A stretch of DNA of 64,000 nt from Deltaproteobacteria bacterium (GTDB taxonomy: Bacteria > UBA10199 > JADGCS01), in NCBI GenBank assembly GCA_024233595.1, contig JACKPK010000007.1, positions 55,236-119,235 on the forward strand, in the 5' to 3' direction. The notes below the pieces were generated by a model. It had not been told where the DNA came from. It saw only the letters and a program-made list of their open reading frames with translations, and made no database searches. Below, piece after piece: positions 1 through 8,584 of this stretch (its first letter is position 1; every line of letters starts with the position of its first letter). The position numbers were made by a program, and so were the translations under genes.

Positions 1-480
1 GCTTTTGTGGCTGATAAAAAATTCTTTGGTCAGGATAACTACTATCTATCGGGTTTTAAGGGCACGTCTTCGAGCATAAATTTTTCGACCATGAGCCATG
101 TGCATTTTTTAAAAAATAAAAAAGAAACTGATCAGGTGCATGTGGGTTATTTTTTAAAGAAGAACGAGCAAGGCAATATGGATTTGATGCGGCGTGAAAC
201 AGATCACTTGGTTGATGATCTGGAAGAAGGCGGCAAAGCCTTTGTGTTATTGCCTAATGTAAAAGATGTGTCTTTTGAATATTATGATTCCAACAAAAAG
301 GATTGGCAGCAAAGTTGGGACACAGAATCGGTGTCTAATTTGGGGCGTTTGCCACAAATGGTGAAAGTGACCTTGGTTGTGCTGGGTGCTTTTGAATCTG
401 CTGCTTCCGATGAACGCAAAGAAAAAACTTACCAGTGGTTGGTGGATTTGCCTTTGTACAATAATAAGATTTTGTTTTAG
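1..480 (+). CDS. gspJ: type II secretion minor pseudopilin GspJ (5' partial)
   Basis: The reading frame is open from the first base, so the gene begins upstream; the GTG at position 7 is probably an internal valine, not a start. The remaining 157-159 residues form the C-terminal globular part of a minor pseudopilin, ending at a TAG. GspJ proteins cap the periplasmic pseudopilus of the type II secretion system together with GspI and GspK. Identity rests mainly on position: the stop is 6 bases before gspK, and gspL, gspM and gspN follow in the usual order. The N-terminal prepilin peptide and hydrophobic helix, which would prove the family, lie outside the window. Confidence 0.75.
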   Translation, partial: AFVADKKFFGQDNYYLSGFKGTSSSINFSTMSHVHFLKNKKETDQVHVGYFLKKNEQGNMDLMRRETDHLVDDLEEGGKAFVLLPNVKDVSFEYYDSNKKDWQQSWDTESVSNLGRLPQMVKVTLVVLGAFESAASDERKEKTYQWLVDLPLYNNKILF

Positions 481-486
481 AAAACT

Positions 487-1755
487 ATGTTGCGACTTTT
501 AAAAAATCAGCGCGGCGTTGCCTTCATCTTGGTCATAGCGACCATCGCGTTTATCACTCCGGTGGTGTTGGATTTCTTTTTGGATTCGCAACGGCGTGTG
601 CAGGTCACGCGTAATCATCAAAAGCGCTTGCAGGCCTATTATTTGTCAAAATCAGCGGTCAATTTTTCAAAACTCATTTTATATTACAACAAAGAAGTTG
701 ATTCTGCTCTTTCTAAAAAAGGCGTGAGCATGGGGAGCTTGGGGTACGAACCATTGTATAAAATGATCCCTTTGGACACCGAGCTGCTGCGTGCCATGGT
801 TGATCTGCAAGGCATTGATCCCGCTGACTTGGCGGGCGAAGGCGCAGATGAAGAGTCGCAAGAAATGATGGAGAACGCTCAGAATTCTGTGAGTCAACTG
901 AAGCAAGATGATCTTAAAAACTTTTTGAATTTTCCGGGAAATTTTCGATCAGAAATTTCAGAGGAGCAAGCCAAATACGCTATCAACGCGGTTTCCAAAA
1001 TGACCACCGCTTCCGAAAGTTTTGAGATTCATAAAAAAGTATTGCTCTCCATTTTAAAACGAAAACTATTTCTGAATTTTTTTGAAAATCAAGATTACGA
1101 CACCGTGCAGCTTGTGAACAACATTGCTGATTTTATTGATAACAACGGCGTTATTAACGATTTTGACAAGGTGGAACGCGGCGCCGAAAGTTCTCAGTAC
1201 CCACGTGAAGCCGATTACAAGGTCAAGAACGCGCCCTTGATGACTTTGTCAGAGCTGCGCTTGGTGCCAGGCATGACAGACGACATTTACGAAACGCTCA
1301 AGCCTTTTGTGAGCGTGTTTCACACCACCGATAAAATAAACATTTGCTTGGCCGATCCCACTGTTGTGGATGCTCTGATTGTTCATTACACCAATTACTC
1401 AAAATGCACCTCGCCTTTGGATGCTGAAGACGATGGCGAAGAGATTGCCAAGTTAAGAGAAGCCTCACTCATGGGGTGTCCTGACAAAACGCAGGTGGCC
1501 ATGCTCTTAAACCAAGAATTGGGTTTAAAAGAGATCGATCCCAACAAAGGCCGAACAGCCGAAACAAAATCAACGTCTTCAAAAGTGGCCGATTGCGAGA
1601 TTCAGTTTGAAGATTTTCTCTCTGATAAAAACGACATCTTTCAAGTCACAACCACTGGGCAGGTCGGCGAGGTCGCTGTTAAAATGACCACGGTTTTAGA
1701 CACCAGCGCTAAGAAACCAAGTCAGTGGAAGGTTCTCTACTTTCATTTGGAGTAA
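487..1755 (+). CDS. gspK: type II secretion minor pseudopilin GspK
   Basis: 422 residues. A short basic leader ending in glycine (QRG, about residue 10) is followed by a hydrophobic helix at about 11-30, the layout of a prepilin-like protein cut by the GspO peptidase. The large periplasmic part contains the motif LSELRLVPGM near residue 254, typical of the GspK domain that resembles a helix-hairpin-helix fold. GspK is the bulky tip subunit of the pseudopilus and is larger than the other minor pseudopilins, which this length matches. The ATG lies 6 bases after gspJ, so the two are almost certainly co-transcribed. Confidence 0.92.
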   Translation: MLRLLKNQRGVAFILVIATIAFITPVVLDFFLDSQRRVQVTRNHQKRLQAYYLSKSAVNFSKLILYYNKEVDSALSKKGVSMGSLGYEPLYKMIPLDTELLRAMVDLQGIDPADLAGEGADEESQEMMENAQNSVSQLKQDDLKNFLNFPGNFRSEISEEQAKYAINAVSKMTTASESFEIHKKVLLSILKRKLFLNFFENQDYDTVQLVNNIADFIDNNGVINDFDKVERGAESSQYPREADYKVKNAPLMTLSELRLVPGMTDDIYETLKPFVSVFHTTDKINICLADPTVVDALIVHYTNYSKCTSPLDAEDDGEEIAKLREASLMGCPDKTQVAMLLNQELGLKEIDPNKGRTAETKSTSSKVADCEIQFEDFLSDKNDIFQVTTTGQVGEVAVKMTTVLDTSAKKPSQWKVLYFHLE

Positions 1756-1779
1756 ACCCATTATTTTCTTTGGGTTTTT
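1754..1779 (+). terminator. possible rho-independent terminator after gspK
   Basis: AAACCCA (1754-1760) can pair with TGGGTTT (1771-1777) across a 10-base loop, and the 3' arm runs into a short T stretch. It begins inside the gspK stop codon. The stem has only seven pairs, so it may only dampen transcription into gspL. Confidence 0.45.
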
Positions 1780-1821
1780 GGCTGTTTCCAGTATGATTTT
1801 CACGATTTAGCTTTTTTTGTG

Positions 1822-1840
1822 AGAAGACCACAGGTCTTCT
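1822..1840 (+). promoter_or_regulatory. hairpin just before the gspL ribosome binding site
   Basis: A perfect 8-base inverted repeat, AGAAGACC / GGTCTTCT with a 3-base loop, ends immediately before GGGA, the likely ribosome binding site of gspL (ATG at 1851). The pairing is visible in the sequence; a role in gspL translation or in transcript processing is an inference. Confidence 0.45.
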
Positions 1841-1850
1841 GGGAATCTTT

Positions 1851-3446
1851 ATGTCGCAACGAATTCTTGGCATTGATATCGGCACCTACTCCGTGAAGGT
1901 TTTGCTGCTGGAGCGCCGCGTGCAGGAGCTGCAAGTTTTGCAGTTTATCGAAGAAATCTTGCCGCACACGACCCGCCAGAATCACGAAGAATTGGTTGGG
2001 CAGGCGCTGGTCAAAATTTTCACTGATCGCGATTTGCACGCTGATGTGGTGTGCATGGGTGTGCCAGGACACCTGACTTCAGCACGCGTGATCAACCTCC
2101 CCATCACCAACACCAAAAAAATAGCCGAGGTTTTGGAATTTCAATTAGAAGAGTTCGTTCCTTTTCCTGTTGAAGAGATCTTTTTTGATTACCACATGCT
2201 GTCGCAAAAAGATAACGAGTCGCAGGTGCTTTGTGTGTATCTGCAAGAAAGTTCGCTTGCCAAATATTTAGATCAAGCTGTGGAAGCCGGTGTGGATGCC
2301 AAGTACTTGGGAGCCGACATCATCGATCTGGTTGGTTTGTCGCAATTGTCCATGATGCCGCACGAAGGTTATTACGCTATTTTAGACGCGGGCCACACCA
2401 AAACCAATTTACTCATCATGGAAGGGCGCGAGCTGCGTTACGCCCGCACCATTGGTGTTGGTGGCTATCATTTTACGCGCGCCATTCAACGCTCTTTTAA
2501 TCTCAATTACGAAAAAGCCGAGGCCCTTAAGCTTTCGCGTGGGCGGCTTTTTATTCAGCAAGACAACTCGGATCAAATCTCGCGTTTGCTCGATAAAATC
2601 GCTGGAGAATTGGTCACGGCCATTAAGCAAACGCTCATGGGTGTGCGGCAGCAATATGGACCTATCGATATCAAAGCGTTTTATTGTTGTGGGCAAAGCA
2701 GTAAATTGCTTGGCTTTAACGATTACTTTTCCTTCCACCTTAAAGCGAATTTTTTTGATTTAGATTGTTTGACCTACGTGCAGCATCATTTTGATGAACC
2801 AGAAGAGCAAAACAAAGCGGTTGCTCAGGTTTTGGCAAGTGCGGTGCGCCCCATTTATTCCAATCGCTTGCCTAAAATAAATTTTCGTAAAGGCCCTTAT
2901 TCTTACAAACAAGACATTCAGGTCATCACCAACGAGCTTAAATCAGTCATTGGTTTGTTTGTGTTGCTGGTGTTTTTGGGCACGGGTTATTATTTTTATG
3001 CAGATTATCATTACGAACAAAAAAGCACTGCGCTCAGAGAGCAGGTCAATTCAGTGATCAGCAAAGAGTTCCCCGAGTTAAAATCAGGATCCCGGCGCCG
3101 TAACGCGTCTATTTCGCGTTATCAAAAGGAACTCAAATCGGTCATGAAGAAATTAACGGAGCAAACGGCTTTGGTTTCTGATCAGCATCAGGTGCTGGGA
3201 TTGATCGACACCATATCCAATTCCTTGCCTAAAAAAGCAGAGGTTAATTTTGAGGTGCAAGAGTTTCATTTTGCCGGAAACCAGATTCGTTTGCAGGCCA
3301 CAACCAATGACACACTCAACGTAGAGAAAATTGTGGCGTCGCTCAAAGGAGCCGAGATCTTTGATCGTGTGGAAGCGACAGATGCTAAATTAAAACCGGG
3401 TTCCGATCGTTGGGGATTTGAAATCAAAGTGAGTTTAAAGGAGTGA
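1851..3446 (+). CDS. gspL: type II secretion assembly protein GspL (PilM-like N-domain)
   Basis: 531 residues. The N-terminal about 340 residues have the actin-like ATPase fold of PilM/GspL: phosphate-1 motif GIDIGTYSVKVLLLE at 6-20 and a phosphate-2-like LDAGHTKTNLLIMEG near 177. A single membrane helix follows at about 365-385, then a periplasmic segment that begins with a probable coiled coil. GspL joins the cytoplasmic GspE ATPase to the inner-membrane platform and binds GspM. It is longer than enterobacterial GspL (about 400 residues) and its actin-like part looks closer to type IV pilus PilM. GspM starts 9 bases downstream. The 95-base gap from gspK holds two hairpins. Confidence 0.88.
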   Translation: MSQRILGIDIGTYSVKVLLLERRVQELQVLQFIEEILPHTTRQNHEELVGQALVKIFTDRDLHADVVCMGVPGHLTSARVINLPITNTKKIAEVLEFQLEEFVPFPVEEIFFDYHMLSQKDNESQVLCVYLQESSLAKYLDQAVEAGVDAKYLGADIIDLVGLSQLSMMPHEGYYAILDAGHTKTNLLIMEGRELRYARTIGVGGYHFTRAIQRSFNLNYEKAEALKLSRGRLFIQQDNSDQISRLLDKIAGELVTAIKQTLMGVRQQYGPIDIKAFYCCGQSSKLLGFNDYFSFHLKANFFDLDCLTYVQHHFDEPEEQNKAVAQVLASAVRPIYSNRLPKINFRKGPYSYKQDIQVITNELKSVIGLFVLLVFLGTGYYFYADYHYEQKSTALREQVNSVISKEFPELKSGSRRRNASISRYQKELKSVMKKLTEQTALVSDQHQVLGLIDTISNSLPKKAEVNFEVQEFHFAGNQIRLQATTNDTLNVEKIVASLKGAEIFDRVEATDAKLKPGSDRWGFEIKVSLKE

Positions 3447-3455
3447 TCATCATTC

Positions 3456-4046
3456 ATGTCGTTGCTTGATAAAATCGATATCCGAGACCGACTCAATGTC
3501 GATGACCTTTACAACACCTTTTTGGGGTTTGATCGTCGTCAGCAAACTTTGGTGTCCATTGGTGTTGTGTTTGTGGTTTTGCTTTTGTTGTTTTTGCCTT
3601 TGAGCTGTGTGAACTCAGCGCTAAACGAGCAACAGCAAAGCTACGAAGAAGAATTGCAGAGGGCAAGCGAGCTCTATGGTTTGCTCAACCAGTACGAGTC
3701 GGTGCAAAGTAAAATTGCAAAACTCAAAAAAGATTCTTCCAGTTTGGGAAGTGACCCACTCAAACAAGTTATTTATGAAATCGCTGATCAAGTGGGGATC
3801 GAAAGGCGCGCAATCAGTCCCAGTACGATTCCTCCAAAAAATGGCGAGTTTTTTTCGGAGCTCACAAAAGAAGTGAAGATCAAAAACATTCGTTTTGATC
3901 ACCTCATGAATTTTTTAAATGGCTTGGTTCGGTTTGATAAAATACCAGTTTCGGTTCGTGTGCTCACCATGGAGGCCGACCCTCGTCGCAAAGGCTACAT
4001 GAGATCAGTTTCGCTCACGCTGGTGACAGTCAGACCCATAAGTTAA
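3456..4046 (+). CDS. gspM: type II secretion protein GspM
   Basis: 196 residues. A short cytoplasmic tail is followed by one membrane helix at about 31-53, a coiled-coil stretch (about 55-90) and a small periplasmic domain. This is the layout of GspM/PilO proteins, which pair with GspL in the inner-membrane platform. Sequence alone is weakly diagnostic for this family; the call relies on the topology and on its place between gspL and gspN. Confidence 0.8.
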   Translation: MSLLDKIDIRDRLNVDDLYNTFLGFDRRQQTLVSIGVVFVVLLLLFLPLSCVNSALNEQQQSYEEELQRASELYGLLNQYESVQSKIAKLKKDSSSLGSDPLKQVIYEIADQVGIERRAISPSTIPPKNGEFFSELTKEVKIKNIRFDHLMNFLNGLVRFDKIPVSVRVLTMEADPRRKGYMRSVSLTLVTVRPIS

Positions 4047-4060
4047 GGTAAGGTTTAATT

Positions 4061-5047
4061 GTGAAGAAAACAGCACAACTTTTTTTGAATATCGTTGTTG
4101 GTATCGCTGCCTTCTTGTTTTTTTTAATTGTGCTTTTTCCTTTGGATGATGTTCTGAGCCATTATTTAGCAACCTTAGAAGACGTGACCAAGTCGGGACC
4201 TAAATTAAGTGTCGCTGTTTCGGACATTGATGCGAGTTTATTTTTTGAATCAGAGTTCAAGGATTTTCATCTTTATCAAAACCGTAGTGAGGTGTTTTCG
4301 GCTCCTAGCATTTCTCTTGGTGTGTCTTGGTTTTCGTTGCTTGCAGGGGCGCCAAGCATACACTTTACAGCGCATTATCCCAGTGGCGAGGTTTCAGGGC
4401 AGGTGTCCTTAAATCTCCAAGATTCGGGGCGTGGCACGCAAGTGACTTTAAAATCATTAGAGCTCGATTTTGATGCGGTTCGTTTGCGTGATCTTAAATT
4501 TTTAGAGACAGTGTTTGCGAGCAAGGGTGTTCCTTTACGTTTGCGTGGCGAGATCGATGGCAACGTTTATTTGGATTTGGCTCAAGACATCAGTGATGCC
4601 GAGGGCGAGATCGCGCTCAAAATCAAAAACGCGCGCATCAACGAAATGACTTTAGACGATGTTAAGCTGCCTCCCGAAAACAAAAGCCTGATGATCCCGC
4701 GTCTTATTTTGGGACAAAAAGGCGATCCGGTGATTTTTTCCGTTGAGATCGCGGCAGGGCGTGTGAATTTCCGTGAATTCAATATCCCAGGTCCGGATCT
4801 CAAAATCGTTATTAAGGGCAATCTTATATTAGACAAACAGTTTCGCCCCAATCGCATGAGCATTGATGGTGCTTTTGGGTTTTCTAAAAAACTAGAGAGC
4901 CAGTTCCCGCAAATTGAATTCATTGCTGGGTTTAAGCAAAAAGATGGCCTTTTCCCCTTTAAACTATCGGGCAGCCGTGGCCAGCCTTCACTTAAAATTG
5001 GGGAGATGGAGCTTTCTAACATGTTGAATTTAAGCTCAATTTTCTAA
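4061..5047 (+). CDS. gspN: type II secretion protein GspN
   Basis: 328 residues, GTG start with an AAGGTAAGG-type ribosome binding site about 10 bases upstream. An N-terminal membrane helix at about 7-27 is followed by an all-periplasmic domain rich in beta-strand-like segments, as in the GspN (T2SSN) family. GspN is an accessory secretion protein found only in some lineages, and its place after gspM is typical. It is the last gene of the secretion run. The next gene, lepA, is separated by 107 bases and belongs to another function. Confidence 0.8.
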   Translation: MKKTAQLFLNIVVGIAAFLFFLIVLFPLDDVLSHYLATLEDVTKSGPKLSVAVSDIDASLFFESEFKDFHLYQNRSEVFSAPSISLGVSWFSLLAGAPSIHFTAHYPSGEVSGQVSLNLQDSGRGTQVTLKSLELDFDAVRLRDLKFLETVFASKGVPLRLRGEIDGNVYLDLAQDISDAEGEIALKIKNARINEMTLDDVKLPPENKSLMIPRLILGQKGDPVIFSVEIAAGRVNFREFNIPGPDLKIVIKGNLILDKQFRPNRMSIDGAFGFSKKLESQFPQIEFIAGFKQKDGLFPFKLSGSRGQPSLKIGEMELSNMLNLSSIF

Positions 5048-5154
5048 TTTTACCCCGTAGATTCCTTGCGATCCTGTTTTGACAGTGAGGGCCTCTCTAA
5101 GGTAGTTGGCTGCTCCTGTTCATCAGAATGGTTTGATAACAGAACACGAGTGTT

Positions 5155-6963
5155 ATGAAAGACATCCCCCCGCAGCAGAGACGTAATTTTAGTATCATTG
5201 CTCACATCGACCACGGCAAATCCACTTTGGCTGATCGCATCATTCAGCTCACTGGTGGATTGGATGAACGGCAAATGAAATCACAGGTGCTTGACTCCAT
5301 GGATTTGGAGCGTGAGCGTGGCATCACAATCAAAGCCGCTTCTGTTCAGCTTTATTATCAGGCTGACGATGGCAAAACTTATCAGTTCAACCTCATTGAC
5401 ACTCCTGGGCACGTTGACTTCCACTACGAGGTGTCGCGCGCGTTGGCCGCTTGTGAGGGTGCCATTTTGGTGGTGGATGCTTCTCAAGGTGTGCAGGCGC
5501 AAACATTGGCCAACGTTTACGCAGCGCTTGATCAAGATTTAGAAATTGTACCGGTTCTTAATAAAATCGATCTTCCCAACGCCGATCCAGAACGCATCAA
5601 AATGGAAATCGAAGACATCATTGGTTTGGACACTTCAGAGGCTTTGGGATGCTCGGCCAAAACAGGCGAAGGCGTCAAAGAGGTTTTGGAACAGCTCATT
5701 CAAAAAATTCCGCCACCCACGGGTAGCGAAACCAAACCTTTAAAGGCTTTGATTTTTGATTCTTGGTTTGATGCTTACCAAGGTGTGGTCATGTTGGTTC
5801 GTCTTGTCGATGGCTCCATGAAAAAAGGCGACAGGATCAAACTCATGGGAACAGGCAAAAGCTTTGAAGTTCTTAAAGTGGGTGTTTACAGTCCTCAGCC
5901 GCTTGCTTTGGGAAAACTGGTGGCTGGCGAAGTGGGCTTTGTGATCGCGGGCATCAAAGAAATCGCAGACACAAAAATTGGTGACACCATCACTTGGGCC
6001 GATAACCCTTGCGCAGAGCCTTTAGGAGGTTTTCGCGATGTCAAACCCATGGTGTTCAGTGGCATTTACCCGACGCAACCCAACCAGTATGAGTTTTTAA
6101 AAGAAGCGCTCGAAAAACTGGGGCTTAACGATGCCTCGTTTAGTTTTGAGCCAGAAACATCTGTGGCTTTGGGCTTTGGTTTTCGTTGTGGCTTTTTGGG
6201 TCTTTTGCACATGGAAATCATCCAAGAGCGTTTGGAGCGGGAACACGATTTAGAGCTCATCACAACCTCGCCAACTGTGGTTTATAAAGTTGTTACAGCA
6301 AAAGGCGAAGAGATCAGCATCGACAACCCTTCTAAAATGCCAGATGCCTCCGTTATTGATCACATCGAAGAGCCTTTTGTTCACATCAGCATTCATGTTC
6401 CCAGCGAATTTGTGGGCAATGTGATTCAATTGTGTGAGCAAAAGCGTGGCATTCAAAATAAAATTGATTACATCACCACTGATCGGGTTGTGATTCATTA
6501 CGACATTCCCTTTCCTGAGATCATGTACGATTTTTATGATCGTCTTAAATCCATGACCAAAGGGTACGCGTCTTTGGATTATGAAATCAGTGACTACCGG
6601 GCTTCTGATTTGATCAAGCTCAACATCTTGATCAATGGCGACCCTGTCGATGCCCTGTCGGTGATTGTTCACCGTGATTTTGCGTATCACCGTGGGCGTG
6701 CCTTGGCGGAGAAGCTGCGTAAGCTGATCCCGCGGCAACAGTTCGAAGTGGCTATTCAGGCTGCCATTGGTCAAAAGATCATCGCGCGTGAAACAGTGAA
6801 AGCCATGCGTAAAGATGTGACTGCCAAATGTTATGGTGGTGATATTTCTCGAAAAAGAAAACTTTTAGAGAGACAAAAAGAGGGTAAGAAACGTATGAAA
6901 CAAGTGGGTGCTGTCGAAATCCCACAAGAAGCGTTTTTGGCAGTCCTCAAAGTGGACGATTAG
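5155..6963 (+). CDS. lepA: elongation factor 4 (LepA), back-translocating GTPase
   Basis: 602 residues, full length for the family. G1 motif AHIDHGKST near residue 16, G3 DTPGHVDF near 82 and G4 NKID near 136 mark a translation GTPase; the C-terminal region matches the LepA-specific domain with its basic end (KRKLLERQKEGKKRMK). LepA binds ribosomes and helps under ionic or temperature stress. No clear Shine-Dalgarno sequence precedes the ATG: it abuts a small inverted repeat, AACAC-GA-GTGTT (5143-5154). The signal peptidase gene starts 11 bases after the stop, so lepA-lepB form an operon, a common arrangement. Confidence 0.97.
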   Translation: MKDIPPQQRRNFSIIAHIDHGKSTLADRIIQLTGGLDERQMKSQVLDSMDLERERGITIKAASVQLYYQADDGKTYQFNLIDTPGHVDFHYEVSRALAACEGAILVVDASQGVQAQTLANVYAALDQDLEIVPVLNKIDLPNADPERIKMEIEDIIGLDTSEALGCSAKTGEGVKEVLEQLIQKIPPPTGSETKPLKALIFDSWFDAYQGVVMLVRLVDGSMKKGDRIKLMGTGKSFEVLKVGVYSPQPLALGKLVAGEVGFVIAGIKEIADTKIGDTITWADNPCAEPLGGFRDVKPMVFSGIYPTQPNQYEFLKEALEKLGLNDASFSFEPETSVALGFGFRCGFLGLLHMEIIQERLEREHDLELITTSPTVVYKVVTAKGEEISIDNPSKMPDASVIDHIEEPFVHISIHVPSEFVGNVIQLCEQKRGIQNKIDYITTDRVVIHYDIPFPEIMYDFYDRLKSMTKGYASLDYEISDYRASDLIKLNILINGDPVDALSVIVHRDFAYHRGRALAEKLRKLIPRQQFEVAIQAAIGQKIIARETVKAMRKDVTAKCYGGDISRKRKLLERQKEGKKRMKQVGAVEIPQEAFLAVLKVDD

Positions 6964-6974
6964 TAAGGTTAACT

Positions 6975-7781
6975 ATGAAACAAACGCCACAAAAAAATAT
7001 TTTTCAAACAGTTGCAGAGTATGTGCAGGCGCTTTTTGGCGCCATTATGCTCGCCATCCTCATTCGTGGTTTTGTGGTTGAGCCTTTCCGCATTCCTTCT
7101 GAGTCCATGGTGCCAACTTTGCTTGTTGGGGATCATATTTTTGTCGCGCGTTACAAATACGGTTTGCGCGCGCCTTTCACAAAATTGTGGCTTGCTGAAT
7201 TTGACGATCCCGAGCGTGGGGATGTGGTGGTTTTTAATTTTCCTTTGGATGAAGATGTCGATTACATCAAACGTGTTGTTGGGGTTCCGGGCGATACCGT
7301 GTCCATGAAAAAGGGGCAGTTGTTTCTTAATGGCAAACCCATTTCTGAAAAACCTTTTTATGTGACCAACACTTTAGAAGACGACCAATGCAACGCGGAA
7401 CTGACGCCCGAGTCAGAACAGCTGTTGCCAGAAGATTTAAAACCCTTTCCTTATTATTTAAAACAAAAAAAGTTTAACAAGTCTTTGGAGTATTTTCCTG
7501 GTGATCAAGTCCACATGATCCAGCACTCCATAGAAGAACCCAACACCATGGAGTTTGAACGAGTGGTGCCACCGCGTCACTTCTTTGTGATGGGAGACAA
7601 CCGCGATCACAGCAGTGATAGCCGGTTTTGGGATTTTGTGCCGCGCGAGAACTTAAAAGGCAAAGCGGTATTCATTTGGTTGTCGCTCGACAACGAGAAA
7701 AAATCCTGCGCTTACAACTTTTATGATCCTGGTATCTTCCCCAATATCCGCTGGAGTCGTTTTGGGCGCGAGATCATCTAA
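6975..7781 (+). CDS. lepB: signal peptidase I
   Basis: 268 residues. An N-terminal membrane helix (about 15-35) is followed by the catalytic serine in PSESMVPT (Ser44), the general-base lysine in DYIKRVVG (Lys99) and the late box MGDNRDHSSDSR. All Ser/Lys dyad motifs of S26A peptidases are present. It removes signal peptides from exported proteins on the periplasmic face. The last base of its stop codon is the first base of the next gene's ATG, so the two peptidase genes are translationally coupled. Confidence 0.95.
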   Translation: MKQTPQKNIFQTVAEYVQALFGAIMLAILIRGFVVEPFRIPSESMVPTLLVGDHIFVARYKYGLRAPFTKLWLAEFDDPERGDVVVFNFPLDEDVDYIKRVVGVPGDTVSMKKGQLFLNGKPISEKPFYVTNTLEDDQCNAELTPESEQLLPEDLKPFPYYLKQKKFNKSLEYFPGDQVHMIQHSIEEPNTMEFERVVPPRHFFVMGDNRDHSSDSRFWDFVPRENLKGKAVFIWLSLDNEKKSCAYNFYDPGIFPNIRWSRFGREII

Positions 7782-8581
7782 TGAGCAGGCCGACTTCATC
7801 ATCGTCCAAATCTAATTTTCTTTTGCTGTTTTTCGTTTTCCTACTTTTGTTTGTGGGAAGTTTTATGGAAGCCTGGGTCATGGGGTTTTATTTTCAGATT
7901 CACCGGGTTGTTTCGCGTTCCATGGAACCCAGTCTGCTTGTTGGGGATGTGATTCATTCTCATGTCACGCCTTGTTTGTGGCAAGAAGAGCAAAACAATT
8001 GTTATTTTCCTGATCCACGCATTGAGCCGGGTGACATTGCGGTTTTTGTGGAGCCTGTGAACCAAAAAGCCGATTATGTGAAGAGAGTGTGGGCGGTTTC
8101 TGGGGATCATTTGCGTTTTGATGGTAGCGATTATTTTTTGAATGGCAAAAAGGTAAAACAAGAAATCATAAAACACCAAGGCCAGCCACAAGATGATAAT
8201 GCTTGTTTAGCGGCCATAGAAACCCCGAAGGCAGAGCAAGAGCCTCTTCCCTTTGTGCGCGGCATTAAGCACAAAAAATTTATTCGTTTCACCTTACCAG
8301 ACAGCGGCAAGAGTTTTGTTGTGCAACGCGAAAAAGCCAAAACAAATCGTAAAGCCTTTGATTGGCATGTTCCCACTGATCATTTTGTTGTGATTGGTGA
8401 TAATGCTGATCACAGTTACGATAGTCGCGATTTTGGACCCATGCCCATGAGCCTGATCAAAGGAAAAGTTCAGAGGGTGGTGTTTTCACGCGCCGACGGC
8501 CAGAACTGCAAGGGCCCCTTTGGACAAAGGGACTCACAACTGGGTGTGCGTTGGTATCGTTTTATGATGCCTGTACGCTGA
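7781..8581 (+). CDS. second signal peptidase I paralogue
   Basis: 266 residues. A membrane helix at about 13-37 precedes the catalytic serine in SRSMEPSLL (Ser47); the lysine is in DYVKRVWAV (Lys101), and the late box reads IGDNADHSYDSRDFGP. It therefore appears active. It differs clearly from the upstream copy: the substrate-binding region carries an insert with cysteines (CLWQEEQNNC near 66-75), and the late box has Ala where the first copy has Arg. The two copies may have split their substrates, one perhaps handling a special set of exported proteins; this is inference. It starts on the last base of the preceding stop codon. Confidence 0.9.
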   Translation: MSRPTSSSSKSNFLLLFFVFLLLFVGSFMEAWVMGFYFQIHRVVSRSMEPSLLVGDVIHSHVTPCLWQEEQNNCYFPDPRIEPGDIAVFVEPVNQKADYVKRVWAVSGDHLRFDGSDYFLNGKKVKQEIIKHQGQPQDDNACLAAIETPKAEQEPLPFVRGIKHKKFIRFTLPDSGKSFVVQREKAKTNRKAFDWHVPTDHFVVIGDNADHSYDSRDFGPMPMSLIKGKVQRVVFSRADGQNCKGPFGQRDSQLGVRWYRFMMPVR

Positions 8582-8584
8582 GCG

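Noticed and set aside
5088..5115. TTGACA before lepA as a -35 box
   Set aside because: No acceptable -10 element at 16-18 bases spacing.
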